This document shows, one piece after another, positions 35,320-44,022 of a stretch of 64,000 bases of DNA. Every line of letters starts with the position of its first letter. Position 1 is the first letter of the stretch. The notes under the pieces are model-generated. The model was not told the origin of the DNA. It saw only the letters and a program-made list of their open reading frames with translations, and did not search any database. A program made the position numbers and the translations under genes. This DNA comes from CAZPMC01 sp964587755 (GTDB lineage: Bacteria; Bacillota; Clostridia; Acetivibrionales; DTU013): positions 4,116 through 68,115 of the forward strand of contig CAZPMC010000007.1 of the NCBI GenBank assembly GCA_964587755.1, written 5' to 3'.

Positions 35320-35348
35320 TTGACTGACTTGTCCTATAGATATATAAT
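35320..35348 (+). promoter_or_regulatory. Sigma-A promoter for secDF
   Basis: TTGACT (35320-35325), 17 bp spacer, TATAAT (35343-35348), with start near 35355, 32 bases before the secD ATG. Confidence 0.8.
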
Positions 35349-35386
35349 AACTTCATGCGGTTAAGAAAAAAGGGGGATTTTTACAG

Positions 35387-36706
35387 ATGAAAGGAAACAG
35401 CGGGTTAAAGTTTTTCCTATGTTTAGCCTTAATCGCCGCACTTGCATATATATGCTTTGCGGGTAACTTTTTTGGCATAAAAATTCCCGGGGCTAAAGAC
35501 ATTGTACCTGGGATAGATATCAACGGTGGAATTGACGCAATGCTTTATGCTGTCAAGGATGATGGCGGTAAACCAACACAGGATGAGCTGGATACTGCCA
35601 AGGTAATCATTGGAAAAAGACTTGACAAGGTTGGAATACTTGACAGAGAATTAGCTACGGACGTAAATGCAGGAAGAATAATATTGAGAATACCTTGGGC
35701 GGCAAGTGAGACGGAATATGATGCCGATAAGACACTTGACATGATAGGAAAAACTGCCTTGCTTACTTTCCAGGAAGTTGATGAAGAGCTGATTGATGAG
35801 ATTGGCAACTATAAGCCTACAGGCAAAATAGTATTACAGGGAACTGATATAGTAGATGCGATTCCGCAAAAGAACATTGATGGTGGCGGAATGCAGGTAG
35901 CACTTACATTAAGTCCTGAGGGAAAAACTAAGTTTGCTGAAGCAACAAAAAGACTTATGTACGAGCCAATAGCCATTTTTATGGACGACCAGTTTATTTC
36001 GGCACCTATAGTACAATCACATATTACAAACGGGGATGCAAGAATAACCTTAGGCAATAGAAATGACAAAGAAGCAGCAGCTTATGCCAAAGAGCTTGCA
36101 GATACTATAAGAGCTGGTGCATTACCCTTCAGACTCGAGGCTAAATCAGTCAACTCCATTACCCCGACATTGGGAAAGGGTGCTCTTGAGATTACTATTA
36201 AAGCATTTATAGTGGCATTCATACTTATTTGTGTTTTCATGATTATATATTACAGATTGCCCGGCCTGATCGCTTGCATCACACTATTGAGCCTTGCAGT
36301 AATGCAGCTTCTGGCAATTTCATGGATAGATATAACTTTAACGCTTCCGGGACTTGCCGGCGTTGTATTATCAGTAGGCATGGGTGTTGACGCAAACGTC
36401 ATTATAATCGAAAGAATAAAAGAGGAATTACAAAGCGGTAAGACCCTGCGGGCCTCAGTTGACCTTGGATTTAAAAGAGCATTAGCGGCAATACTTGACG
36501 GTAATCTGACAACTGTTATTGCAGCAGCAATTCTTTATATTTTCGGTACAGGAACAATGATTTCATTTGCCTATACTTTGACAATCGGAGTTATTATAAG
36601 CTTCTTTACTGCGTTGACACTTACAAGAATTATGCTCAAGGCAGTTGTTGATACAAATATTCTCAATAGTTTATGGCTATATGGTGTTAAGGAGGTGCAG
36701 CAATGA
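35387..36706 (+). CDS. secD: Protein translocase subunit SecD
   Basis: A 439-residue SecD. After an N-terminal membrane segment (about 8-24) come the first periplasmic-domain features GIDINGGIDAML and a long extracytoplasmic P1 domain. The C-terminal part has five membrane segments and the motifs SVGMGVDANVIIIERIKEEL and LDGNLTTVIAAAILY, the family's proton-linked signature. It overlaps secF by 4 bp. AAGGGGGA precedes ATG 35387. Confidence 0.95.
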   Translation: MKGNSGLKFFLCLALIAALAYICFAGNFFGIKIPGAKDIVPGIDINGGIDAMLYAVKDDGGKPTQDELDTAKVIIGKRLDKVGILDRELATDVNAGRIILRIPWAASETEYDADKTLDMIGKTALLTFQEVDEELIDEIGNYKPTGKIVLQGTDIVDAIPQKNIDGGGMQVALTLSPEGKTKFAEATKRLMYEPIAIFMDDQFISAPIVQSHITNGDARITLGNRNDKEAAAYAKELADTIRAGALPFRLEAKSVNSITPTLGKGALEITIKAFIVAFILICVFMIIYYRLPGLIACITLLSLAVMQLLAISWIDITLTLPGLAGVVLSVGMGVDANVIIIERIKEELQSGKTLRASVDLGFKRALAAILDGNLTTVIAAAILYIFGTGTMISFAYTLTIGVIISFFTALTLTRIMLKAVVDTNILNSLWLYGVKEVQQ

Positions 36707-37656
36707 TTGACTTAATGGGAAAAAGGAAATATTTCTTTATATTTTCAGCATTGGTACTGCTAGTCACCATAATTGGCCTGTTTGTTAACGGTATACAGCT
36801 GGACATACAGTTCCAGGGAGGTACAATACTTCAGATTGAAATGCCTACTGAAGACTTTGATCTGGATAGAGCGGAAGAGTTAGTAATGGAAACAATAGGC
36901 AAAAAGGCAACGGTGCAAAAGTCTCAGACCTATAATGCAGAAAGCGGCGAGACAGACATACACCTTTTGGTATTGAACATCGCTAGTGATAATACATTAA
37001 ACGAGGCTGAGCGTACAAAGGTTATTGATGCAGTCAAATCCGAGTACAATGTCGAAGATAATCTTAACGTCACAGTAAACAGTGTTGAGCCCTTTATCGG
37101 AGACGAGATAAAGCTAAACTCTTTATATGCTATATTCTGGGCATCGATTCTGATAATCCTGTATGTATGGTACAGGTTTAGGACAATGCGCGGGCTTTCG
37201 GCAGGTGTTTTTGCAGTACTTGCACTTTTACATGATGTTATGGTCATGTTTTCGGTATATGTTATCTTTCAAATACCCCTCAACGAGTCGTTTGTCGCTG
37301 CAGTTCTGACAATTATCGGTTATTCCATAAATGACACTGTGGTAATATATGACAGAATCAGAGAAAACTCAAAGCTTATGCGTAAGGCTTCTACCTATGA
37401 TTTGGTGAACACAAGTGTTGTCCAGTCATTATCAAGGTCTATTAACACATCAGTGACCACATTAATAGCCGTATTGACCTTATACGTATTTGCATCAATT
37501 TACGGCATTAAGTCCGTTAAGGAATTTACATTGCCATTGACTGTCGGCATTATAAGCGGGGCATACTCATCATTGTTTATTGCCAGCCCTCTTTATATGG
37601 TATGGCAAGAGAGAAAAACGAAGAGAAGAAAAGTCAGAAGAACAGCAAAAGTTTAA
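36703..37656 (+). CDS. secF: Protein translocase subunit SecF
   Basis: A 317-residue SecF, partner of SecD in using proton-motive force to pull proteins through the Sec channel. Characteristic segments are DIQFQGGTILQIEM, VWYRFRTMRGLSAGVFAVLA, LTIIGYSINDTVVIYDRIREN and SLSRSINTSVTTLIAVL. Six membrane segments are present. It ends the operon at a strong terminator. Confidence 0.95.
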   Translation: MIDLMGKRKYFFIFSALVLLVTIIGLFVNGIQLDIQFQGGTILQIEMPTEDFDLDRAEELVMETIGKKATVQKSQTYNAESGETDIHLLVLNIASDNTLNEAERTKVIDAVKSEYNVEDNLNVTVNSVEPFIGDEIKLNSLYAIFWASILIILYVWYRFRTMRGLSAGVFAVLALLHDVMVMFSVYVIFQIPLNESFVAAVLTIIGYSINDTVVIYDRIRENSKLMRKASTYDLVNTSVVQSLSRSINTSVTTLIAVLTLYVFASIYGIKSVKEFTLPLTVGIISGAYSSLFIASPLYMVWQERKTKRRKVRRTAKV

Positions 37657-37664
37657 AGGATAAA

Positions 37665-37700
37665 AATGCCCCCTGTTAAGTATACAGGGGGCATTCATTT
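37665..37700. terminator. Terminator after secF
   Basis: AATGCCCCCTGT (37665-37676) pairs with ACAGGGGGCATT (37684-37695), followed by CATTTT. The minus-strand gene at 37713 converges on it, so it may work in both directions. Confidence 0.85.
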
Positions 37701-37712
37701 TAAATGCTTATT

Positions 37713-37982
37713 TTACTTTCTAAATACGATATCCATAACGATACCACCGATTATTGCTTCAGCGGCCAGAGAAAAACTTGTAATTACCAGTTTCTTTGAA
37801 ACCATATCAAAATATGAATCATAGGGAAGTATTGTATAATTAAGTAAAACAAGAACACATCCTATTGTCAGAACGAAAAGACTGACATAACAGCCGTATT
37901 TTATCAAGGCCTTAGGCAGCTTGTCCAGCTTGTTGAATGCCGATAGGACTCTCTTAAGTTGTCTTGCCAGATTTGACTGCAA
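37713..37982 (-). CDS. Small conserved-looking membrane protein
   Basis: I do not recognise the family. About 89 residues with a basic amphipathic N-terminus (SNLARQLKRVLSAFNKLDKL) and two membrane segments (YVSLFVLTIGCVLVLLNYTI and a C-terminal SLAAEAIIGGIVMDIVF). I prefer TTG 37982 since AAAGGGG then has good spacing; GTG 37991 in the same frame abuts the site. It is isolated between secF and the HD-GYP gene. Confidence 0.6.
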   Translation of the reverse strand: MQSNLARQLKRVLSAFNKLDKLPKALIKYGCYVSLFVLTIGCVLVLLNYTILPYDSYFDMVSKKLVITSFSLAAEAIIGGIVMDIVFRK

Positions 37983-38058
37983 ACTAAACACCCCTTTACA
38001 TAAACTAAACTAAAGCACAGTCACTTCATGTTAACATAATGTAATTTTCAATTCAATA

Positions 38059-38087
38059 TTCAAACATTACCATTTTCATGATATAAT
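38059..38087 (+). promoter_or_regulatory. Promoter candidate for the HD-GYP gene
   Basis: TTCAAA, 17 bp spacer, then TGA-TATAAT (38082-38087), an extended -10. About 60 bases before the start codon. Confidence 0.55.
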
Positions 38088-38149
38088 AATTAGATAAAGG
38101 TTAATTATCCTTTAAAAAAACAATATTGGCAGCTATCGGGAGAATTCTT

Positions 38150-39196
38150 ATGAGAAAGTATTTTTTGAGTCTTGATGAATGCGAAAAAGGAATGCGCATA
38201 GCCGAGAACCTGTATAATGAATACGGTGCTGTAATTATAGTTGAAGGAACTGTTTTAGATGATTACATAATAGACCGGATCAAAAATATGGGCATAGAAA
38301 AAATCAAGGTCTTTGTGTCCTATAAAGATGATATTATATATGCAAGTGGCACCGAATTGTTCAAGGCTCAATATAAAGACAATGTTAATGCTATAAAAAA
38401 TATTTTACATGACATTTCAGATGGCAAGCCAATAGATACAAAAAGAATAGATCAAGCTTCTGATTCCATAATATTCCGTATAAATGAAAACCGGGATATA
38501 GTCAACTGTATTAATGAAATGCGTGATGCCGACCAATATTTGTATACACACAGTGTAAATGTAGCATTACTTTCAATGCTTATTGGAAAATGGTTGAAAT
38601 TCGATTATTATAAAATCAAAGCGCTGGTAAATTCAGCACTGCTGCACGATATCGGAAAATCTAAAATCTCTGCGGAAATATTGAACAAACCTGGGCCACT
38701 GGACGAGTCTGAATTTAATGAGATGAGAAAGCATTCTGCATATGGCTTCAAAATCGCAGAAAATATACAAAATATAAGTGATGGTGAATTAAAGGGCATT
38801 CTGCTTCATCACGAAAGAGAAGATGGCTCAGGATATCCTTTTGGACTTAGAGGCAGCTCTATCCATGTTTTCGCAAAAATTATTGCAGTTGCTGATGTAT
38901 ATGATGCCATGACTTCAAACCGTTGCTACAAAGAAAAGGAATCGCCATTTGAGGTCATTGAGTATATGGAGAAGCAATGCTTTAATGTCCTGGACTACAA
39001 AATCGTAAATTTATTTTTGAAAAATATTGCTTCATATTATATTGGTGATTTTATAAAGCTCAGTACAGGAAGCATCGGTGAAATTGTCCACATAAACCCA
39101 TATAATGTTTCAAGACCAATTGTGAGGGCTGATGATAATTTTATCGACCTTGCCACTGAAAAGAAGATTAAGATTTTGGAGATTATTAATTGCTAA
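38150..39196 (+). CDS. HD-GYP domain phosphodiesterase-like protein
   Basis: A 348-residue protein. An N-terminal domain of about 120 residues contains a DUF3391-like stretch (CEKGMRIAENLYNEYGAVII). The HD-GYP domain has HDIGKSKI, LHHEREDGSGYPFGLRG and VADVYDAMTSNRCYK, with the HHExxDGSGYP and DvYDAmT signatures expected of c-di-GMP phosphodiesterases. The 'GYP' residues are intact. No sensor or receiver domain is evident. ATG 38150 has CGGGAG upstream; TTG 38126 in frame is not supported. It is a single gene ended by a terminator. Confidence 0.85.
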   Translation: MRKYFLSLDECEKGMRIAENLYNEYGAVIIVEGTVLDDYIIDRIKNMGIEKIKVFVSYKDDIIYASGTELFKAQYKDNVNAIKNILHDISDGKPIDTKRIDQASDSIIFRINENRDIVNCINEMRDADQYLYTHSVNVALLSMLIGKWLKFDYYKIKALVNSALLHDIGKSKISAEILNKPGPLDESEFNEMRKHSAYGFKIAENIQNISDGELKGILLHHEREDGSGYPFGLRGSSIHVFAKIIAVADVYDAMTSNRCYKEKESPFEVIEYMEKQCFNVLDYKIVNLFLKNIASYYIGDFIKLSTGSIGEIVHINPYNVSRPIVRADDNFIDLATEKKIKILEIINC

Positions 39197-39225
39197 TTTT
39201 ATATCTATAATAATTGACGAGAAAC

Positions 39226-39256
39226 GACGGTTTATTTGATAATAAACTGTCTTTTT
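39226..39256 (+). terminator. Terminator after the HD-GYP gene
   Basis: GACGGTTTATT, loop TGAT, AATAAACTGTC (one G-U pair), then TTTTT. Confidence 0.8.
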
Positions 39257-39383
39257 CTGTTTTCATGTCGAATAGTGTATTCGTAAATAGAAATTTCACG
39301 AAACATTTTCATATAAAAGATGGTGGCTATAATATATAATAACCTCGGACAGGTCACTCAAATATATGTTTAAGGGGGTAAAT

Positions 39384-39698
39384 ATGATGGGTGGGAAATT
39401 CCTTGAAAAACGTATTACAATAGACCTAGGTGAAGAGAATAAAAAACCGGATTGTTTTTTCGAACTGGAGTATTATCTGCTGGAAAGCGAAATAAACGAA
39501 AGCGAAAAAGAAGAGTCTCGAAAAGTATATGGCATAGAAATTGTTAAAAAGCTTCAAGAGGAATCTGTCGAGATACAAAGATACGATGATATTTGTTTTA
39601 CAAGGGAAAAGACCAGAGGTTTGATTGAATTACTGGCCAAAAATGCAGTTACCCCGGTTACGTTGCCGTATATTCTGGATGATATGCTTGGAGCTTAA
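39384..39698 (+). CDS. DUF6514-type small protein
   Basis: A 104-residue soluble protein. The order YYLLESEINESE, YGIEIVKKLQEE and a C-terminal GLIELLAKNAVTPVTLPYIL resembles a family of small clostridial proteins (DUF6514) of unknown function. Starts at ATG 39384 or 39387, with AAGGGGG just upstream. It is a single-gene unit with a TATAAT-like box at 39328-39333 but no clear -35, and a terminator after it. Confidence 0.65.
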   Translation: MMGGKFLEKRITIDLGEENKKPDCFFELEYYLLESEINESEKEESRKVYGIEIVKKLQEESVEIQRYDDICFTREKTRGLIELLAKNAVTPVTLPYILDDMLGA

Positions 39699-39738
39699 AA
39701 GCTTCTTATAAATGACATATAAAACATAAGGAAGGTAA

Positions 39739-39776
39739 AACTCTCTGCTTATTTAACATGAGCTGGGAGTTTTTTT
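39739..39776 (+). terminator. Terminator after the DUF6514 gene
   Basis: AACTCTCTGCT pairs with AGCTGGGAGTT with one mismatch and one G-U pair, then a run of T. Confidence 0.65.
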
Positions 39777-39867
39777 ACGAATACAATAAATAAAATTTAC
39801 TTTCTATAAAGAAGGAATATAGTCAATTTTGTCGAACATTAATAAAGTATTAAAGAAAGGATGTTTC

Positions 39868-41667
39868 ATGTATATTAGGTATCCGGATGAATTAATAGAA
39901 GAAATTCGTATTAATAATGATATAGTAGATGTCGTTTCTGAATATGTAAGGCTCGAGAGGCGTGGCAAAAATTATTTTGGACTATGCCCTTTTCATAGGG
40001 AAAAGACTCCTTCCTTCAGTGTGGAGTCAGGCAAACAGATATTTTACTGTTTCGGCTGCGGAAAGGGTGGAAATGTATTCCGATTTGTACAGCTGGCAGA
40101 AAACCTGGACTACATAGAGGCTGTGAAATTACTTGCCGACAGGGCAAAGATAATGCTTCCTGAGAGTAATGATGAAAAGGCAGCTGAGAAAGCCAGGCTC
40201 AAAAAGATTATACTCAATATAAATCTTTTAGCTGCCAGATACTATAATGACACTCTTAATTCAAAGGCTGGAATGATTGCAGCGGAGTATCTGAAAAAGC
40301 GAGACATTTCAGAGAATACTGCCAGAAAATTCGGCTTAGGATACTCCACCGACGAATGGGAAGGATTATACAGACATCTTAAGTCAAAGGGAATAGATGA
40401 AGAATATATGCTAAAAAGCGGATTGATTGTAAAGAGCGGTAAAGGGAAGCTCTACGATAGATTCAGAGGCAGGCTTATTTTCCCCATATTTGACGTAAGA
40501 GGAAATGTAATTGCTTTTGGCGGCAGAGTTATGGACAATTCCCTGCCCAAGTATGTCAACTCCAATGAAACTGTAGTTTACAACAAAGGAAGACATTTAT
40601 ATGCACTGAATTTTGCAAAGAACTCCGCTGATAAAAGAATTATTGTAGTTGAAGGATACATGGATGTTATATCTCTTCACCAAAACGGCATAGATAACGC
40701 TGTGGCGTCGCTTGGTACGGCTTTGACCGAAAGACAAGGAAGGGTGCTGAAAAAATATGCTGAAGAGGTTATAATATCTTATGATTCTGATAGTGCTGGA
40801 CAAGCTGCTACCATTAGGGGACTTGATTTATTAAACAGCATCGGCTGCAATGTTAAGGTACTGACAATCCCGGATGGCAAGGATCCTGATGATTTTGTCA
40901 GGAATAAAGGTGCCACGGCGTTCAAAAAGCTGGCAGATAGCTCCTTGTCCCTTGTCGAGTATAAGATAATGCTGCTTAAGAAGGAACATGATTTAACGAC
41001 AGCAGAAGGACAAATTAAGTTTCTAAACAAGGTTTCAAGCGTGCTATCTGGGGTAGATAATGAAATCGAGCGGGAAATGTACATTAAGAAGCTATCAGCC
41101 GAATATGAAATATCTGAAGAAGCCATCTTGTCTGAGATTATCAAAAGAACAAAACGGGCTTCTGCAAAAAGCTTAAAGATTGCCAATGCTGTAGCGGCAG
41201 CAAAGAGAAAAAAACAGGTCGGAGGCGATAAGGAAGCAAAAATTGTGCATAATGAACGATTTATACTGTCGTTATTATGTGTTGACAACAGCATATATAA
41301 TACGCTAAAGGAGCACTATAATCTTGCAATGTTTACTGATGATGAGAATCGGAGAATAGCACAGCTCGTTTTTAAAAAGCTGGAGCAAAAAGAAGTAATT
41401 ACTCCCTCAGAGCTGTTAAATATTGTTTCACCCTCTGATTCCGGTGAATTTGCAAGAATTTTAAAAGAAGAATGCTTATGTGATGATAATCACAAGGCAA
41501 TTTTGGGTAAAATTAGGGAGATAGAGATCTTAAGCATTGAGATTAAGCAAAAGCAGATATTAGAAAAATTAAAGGATAAAGATAAGCTACCAGAAGGAGA
41601 TGTTGAAAAATTAAAAAGGGAATTCAAGAATTTGACTTTAAAGATGGCAGACATGAAGAGTATATAG
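39868..41667 (+). CDS. dnaG: DNA primase DnaG
   Basis: A 599-residue primase. The zinc-binding domain ligands are C40, H43, C61 and C64 (CPFH ... CFGC). The core has DRFRGRLIFPIFD and FGGRVMDNSLPKYVNS, and the Toprim domain VVEGYMDVISLHQNGID with ISYDSDSAGQAA. The C-terminal 180 residues form the helicase-interacting region. ATG 39868 has AAAGGA at proper spacing; a TTG 39829 in frame would add 13 unsupported residues. It is followed by rpoD, the macromolecular synthesis pair typical of Firmicutes. Confidence 0.95.
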   Translation: MYIRYPDELIEEIRINNDIVDVVSEYVRLERRGKNYFGLCPFHREKTPSFSVESGKQIFYCFGCGKGGNVFRFVQLAENLDYIEAVKLLADRAKIMLPESNDEKAAEKARLKKIILNINLLAARYYNDTLNSKAGMIAAEYLKKRDISENTARKFGLGYSTDEWEGLYRHLKSKGIDEEYMLKSGLIVKSGKGKLYDRFRGRLIFPIFDVRGNVIAFGGRVMDNSLPKYVNSNETVVYNKGRHLYALNFAKNSADKRIIVVEGYMDVISLHQNGIDNAVASLGTALTERQGRVLKKYAEEVIISYDSDSAGQAATIRGLDLLNSIGCNVKVLTIPDGKDPDDFVRNKGATAFKKLADSSLSLVEYKIMLLKKEHDLTTAEGQIKFLNKVSSVLSGVDNEIEREMYIKKLSAEYEISEEAILSEIIKRTKRASAKSLKIANAVAAAKRKKQVGGDKEAKIVHNERFILSLLCVDNSIYNTLKEHYNLAMFTDDENRRIAQLVFKKLEQKEVITPSELLNIVSPSDSGEFARILKEECLCDDNHKAILGKIREIEILSIEIKQKQILEKLKDKDKLPEGDVEKLKREFKNLTLKMADMKSI

Positions 41668-41694
41668 TCACAAGAAGGGAAAGGAGGGCAACCA

Positions 41695-42789
41695 TTGAAA
41701 GCAATAAGCAATGAACCAACCAGCACCAGCAGAAAATCAATATTAAAGGATTTGGTTGAAAAGGGTAAGTCAAAGGGTATGCTGACATATAAAGAAATAA
41801 TGGATGCCTTTGAGGAAGTAGAGCTTGAGCCGGAGCAAATAGAAAAGATTTATGAAACCTGTGAAACCATGGGAATTGATGTAGTCGGGGATATAGATGA
41901 GGAAATAAAGGATCTGCAGAACTCAGAGGAAGAAATTGATTTATCGCTTCCCGAAGGAGTAAGCATAGATGACCCTGTCAGAATGTATCTCAAGGAGATT
42001 GGTAAGGTTCCCCTCTTGACGGCTGAGGAGGAAGTGGAGCTTGCAAAGAGGATGGAAGCAGGTGATAATGAGGCTAAAAGAAGGCTGGCCGAAGCAAATC
42101 TCAGGTTGGTTGTAAGCATAGCAAAACGTTATGTAGGCAGAGGCATGCTTTTTCTTGATCTCATTCAGGAGGGAAACCTGGGGCTTATAAAGGCTGTTGA
42201 AAAGTTTGACTACAGAAAAGGCTACAAATTCAGCACATACGCCACTTGGTGGATAAGACAGGCTATTACGAGGGCCATAGCTGACCAGGCCAGAACTATA
42301 AGAATACCGGTTCATATGGTTGAAACTATTAATAAGCTCATAAGAGTCTCAAGACAACTTTTGCAGGAAATGGGCAGAGAACCTCACCCTGAGGAGATTG
42401 CAAAGGAAATGAATTTGTCAGTGGAGAAGGTAAGGGAAATAATGAAAATTTCTCAAGAGCCTGTGTCTCTCGAGACTCCCATAGGTGAGGAAGAGGACAG
42501 CCATTTAGGCGATTTTATTCCTGATGACGATGCTCCCGCACCTGCTGAAGCTGCTGCGTTTACATTATTAAAGGAGCAGCTGATAGATGTTCTTGACACA
42601 TTGACATCAAGGGAGGAAAAAGTTTTAAGACTAAGGTTTGGTCTTGATGACGGCAGAGCTAGGACTCTTGAAGAGGTGGGCAAAGAGTTTAATGTAACAA
42701 GAGAGAGAATTAGGCAAATAGAAGCAAAAGCCTTAAGAAAGCTTAGACATCCTAGCAGAAGTAAAAAGCTTAAAGATTATTTAGATTAG
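41695..42789 (+). CDS. rpoD: Primary RNA polymerase sigma factor RpoD (sigma-A)
   Basis: A 364-residue primary sigma factor. Region 1.1 is short; region 1.2 is DDPVRMYLKEIGKVPLLT; region 2 has ANLRLVVSIAKRYVGRGM and YKFSTYATWWIRQAITRAI, the -10 recognition and melting helix; region 3 has EEIAKEMNLSVEKVREI; region 4.2 ends VTRERIRQIEAKALRKLRHP. TTG 41695 has AAAGGAGG upstream. It directly follows dnaG. The promoters listed in this window with TTGACA-N17-TATAAT are presumably its targets. Confidence 0.97.
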   Translation: MKAISNEPTSTSRKSILKDLVEKGKSKGMLTYKEIMDAFEEVELEPEQIEKIYETCETMGIDVVGDIDEEIKDLQNSEEEIDLSLPEGVSIDDPVRMYLKEIGKVPLLTAEEEVELAKRMEAGDNEAKRRLAEANLRLVVSIAKRYVGRGMLFLDLIQEGNLGLIKAVEKFDYRKGYKFSTYATWWIRQAITRAIADQARTIRIPVHMVETINKLIRVSRQLLQEMGREPHPEEIAKEMNLSVEKVREIMKISQEPVSLETPIGEEEDSHLGDFIPDDDAPAPAEAAAFTLLKEQLIDVLDTLTSREEKVLRLRFGLDDGRARTLEEVGKEFNVTRERIRQIEAKALRKLRHPSRSKKLKDYLD

Positions 42790-42807
42790 GTTAACGAAAA
42801 AATACTC

Positions 42808-42836
42808 TTGACCTGAGCTTAAAGCGCAAGTATAAT
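42808..42836 (+). promoter_or_regulatory. Sigma-A promoter for the tRNA pair
   Basis: TTGACC (42808-42813), 17 bp spacer, TATAAT (42831-42836), start near 42843, eight bases before tRNA-Asn. Confidence 0.8.
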
Positions 42837-42850
42837 ATATCTTGTTGCAT

Positions 42851-42926
42851 TCCTCAATAGCTCAGTCGGTAGAGCATGCGGCTGTTAACCGCAGGGTCGT
42901 AGGTTCGAGTCCTACTTGAGGAGCCA
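42851..42926 (+). tRNA. tRNA-Asn (anticodon GTT)
   Basis: Acceptor TCCTCAA/TTGAGGA, D arm GCTCAGTCGGTAGAGC, anticodon loop CTGTTAA, T arm AGGTTCGAGTCCT, encoded CCA. Confidence 0.95.
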
Positions 42927-42929
42927 AAT

Positions 42930-43006
42930 GGGCCTTTAGCTCAGTTGGTTAGAGCAACCGGCTCATAACCGGTTGGTCCGGGGTTCGAGTCCCTGAAGGC
43001 CCACCA
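42930..43006 (+). tRNA. tRNA with CAT anticodon (Met or lysidine-Ile)
   Basis: Acceptor GGGCCTT/AAGGCCC, D arm GCTCAGTTGGTTAGAGC, anticodon loop CTCATAA, encoded CCA. A CAT anticodon can be elongator Met or Ile-2 whose C34 is made lysidine; GGGCCTTTAGC resembles Ile-2-like genes of other Firmicutes, so assignment is open. It lies 3 bp after tRNA-Asn. Confidence 0.9.
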
Positions 43007-43009
43007 ATC

Positions 43010-43040
43010 AAAAATGCCATCCATCTGGATGGCTATTTTT
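43010..43040 (+). terminator. Terminator after the tRNA pair (copy 1)
   Basis: AAAAATGCCATCC, loop ATCT, GGATGGCTATTTTT. An identical copy occurs at 43256-43286. Confidence 0.85.
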
Positions 43041-43255
43041 GCTTTCAAGTAAAAGGGGACTCGAACCCGAGAGGGCACGAGCCGTTAAGAAAATGCAAAG
43101 CATTTTTAGGTGAGTGTGCCGAGACTAAAGTCGAGGCGGCAGAATGCGAACGAAGTGAAGCAGACGGTCGAGTCCCTGAAGGCCCACCAATGCTTATCCG
43201 CTTAAGGCGGCATAAGCAACATTTTAAAAGCGTTTTGCGTAGCAAAATCGCTATA

Positions 43256-43286
43256 AAAAATGCCATCCATCTGGATGGCTATTTTT
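43256..43286 (+). terminator. Second copy of the tRNA terminator
   Basis: Identical to 43010-43040. Its role here is unclear since no gene ends just upstream; it is part of the repeated unit. Confidence 0.6.
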
Positions 43287-43335
43287 GCTTTCAAGTAAAA
43301 GGGGACTCGAACTTCAAATAAAATGGAAAGCATAC

Positions 43336-43364
43336 TTGACATTATTTTGTTTGTAGCATATAAT
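43336..43364 (+). promoter_or_regulatory. Consensus sigma-A promoter for the Xre cassette
   Basis: TTGACA (43336-43341), 17 bp spacer, TATAAT (43359-43364): a perfect match, 44 bases before the regulator's TTG. Confidence 0.85.
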
Positions 43365-43407
43365 GGAATGGAAAGTTAGCTTTACTTTTAAGTGGAGGAA
43401 AATTTAG

Positions 43408-43608
43408 TTGAAAAATAGGTTGGAGGAAATACGAAAGTCGAGGGGAATAAGGCAAGAGGATTTAGCGAAGGCATTGCAGGTATCACGGCAAACTATCGGC
43501 TCATTGGAAAATGGCAGATATAACCCATCAATTCTGCTGGCTTTCAAAATTGCGCGATATTTCGATATGCCCATAGAAGAAATTTTTATTTATGAGGAGA
43601 ATTCTTAA
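43408..43608 (+). CDS. Xre-family HTH transcriptional regulator (66 residues)
   Basis: A minimal helix-turn-helix protein: RLEEIRKSRGIRQEDLAKAL, VSRQTIGSLENGRYNPS, LAFKIARYFDMPIEEIF. This short type (as YozG-like) usually pairs with a membrane protein, as it does here. TTG 43408 has GGAGG at 43394-43398. The consensus promoter is probably autoregulated by this protein (inference). Confidence 0.92.
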   Translation: MKNRLEEIRKSRGIRQEDLAKALQVSRQTIGSLENGRYNPSILLAFKIARYFDMPIEEIFIYEENS

Positions 43609-43611
43609 GAC

Positions 43612-44010
43612 ATGAAAAAGAGAATTATATTCTATTTACTCTTATTAGCAGCAGGAGTGATACTGCTCTTAATTGGTCTATTTAATAACCAGCCACTTGT
43701 TACAGGCTTAAGCGTCGGAATAGGTACTATAATGATTGGTGCTGCAGCGTCATTAATAGCACCTATTCTTACAAACCATACATCAACTGAAGAGGAGCTA
43801 CGAATTGAAATAGCAGACGAAAGAAACAAAGCCATACGGGAAAAGGCTGCTTGGCAAAGTGGAAACATAATAATTCCGTTTATGGGTGTGAGCGCTTTGA
43901 TATTGGCGCTTACAGAGGAAATTGTAGGGGCATGTGTGATTGCCGGAATTATATTTGTTTACTCTGTTTGTATCTTGTTTTTTTCGTACTACTATAATAA
44001 AAAAATTTGA
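43612..44010 (+). CDS. DUF2178-like membrane protein paired with the regulator
   Basis: A 132-residue protein with four hydrophobic segments in two pairs, separated by a charged stretch EEELRIEIADERNKAIREKA. That acidic/basic linker is typical of small membrane partners of Xre regulators (DUF2178-like). Function is unknown. It begins 3 bp after the regulator, so the two are one operon. Confidence 0.65.
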   Translation: MKKRIIFYLLLLAAGVILLLIGLFNNQPLVTGLSVGIGTIMIGAAASLIAPILTNHTSTEEELRIEIADERNKAIREKAAWQSGNIIIPFMGVSALILALTEEIVGACVIAGIIFVYSVCILFFSYYYNKKI

Positions 44011-44022
44011 AGGAGGATGGCT

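Larger units (their letters stand above)
43010..43312 (+). repeat. tRNA-derived repeat cluster with duplicated terminator
   Basis: No gene is visible in 43007-43407. Instead, 57 bases at 43010-43066 (terminator plus AAGGGGACTCGAAC) recur exactly at 43256-43312. The last 24 bases of the CAT tRNA region (42985-43008) recur exactly at 43168-43191, including its CCA end. GGGACTCGA at 43056-43064 is the inverse of TCGAGTCCC at 43168-43176, so an antisense T-arm faces a sense one. Between them are at least three more small hairpins (43090-43106 AAAATGC/GCATTTT; 43191-43218; 43230-43251). It could be a mobile or structured repeat that grew at a tRNA end. Confidence 0.75.

Noticed and set aside
42985..43191. 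CRISPR array
   Set aside because: Only two copies of a repeat, one inside a tRNA, and no regular spacer lengths or cas genes.
43045..43266. Minus-strand 73-codon frame across the tRNA-derived repeat
   Set aside because: It spans hairpins and a terminator-like repeat and looks like chance.
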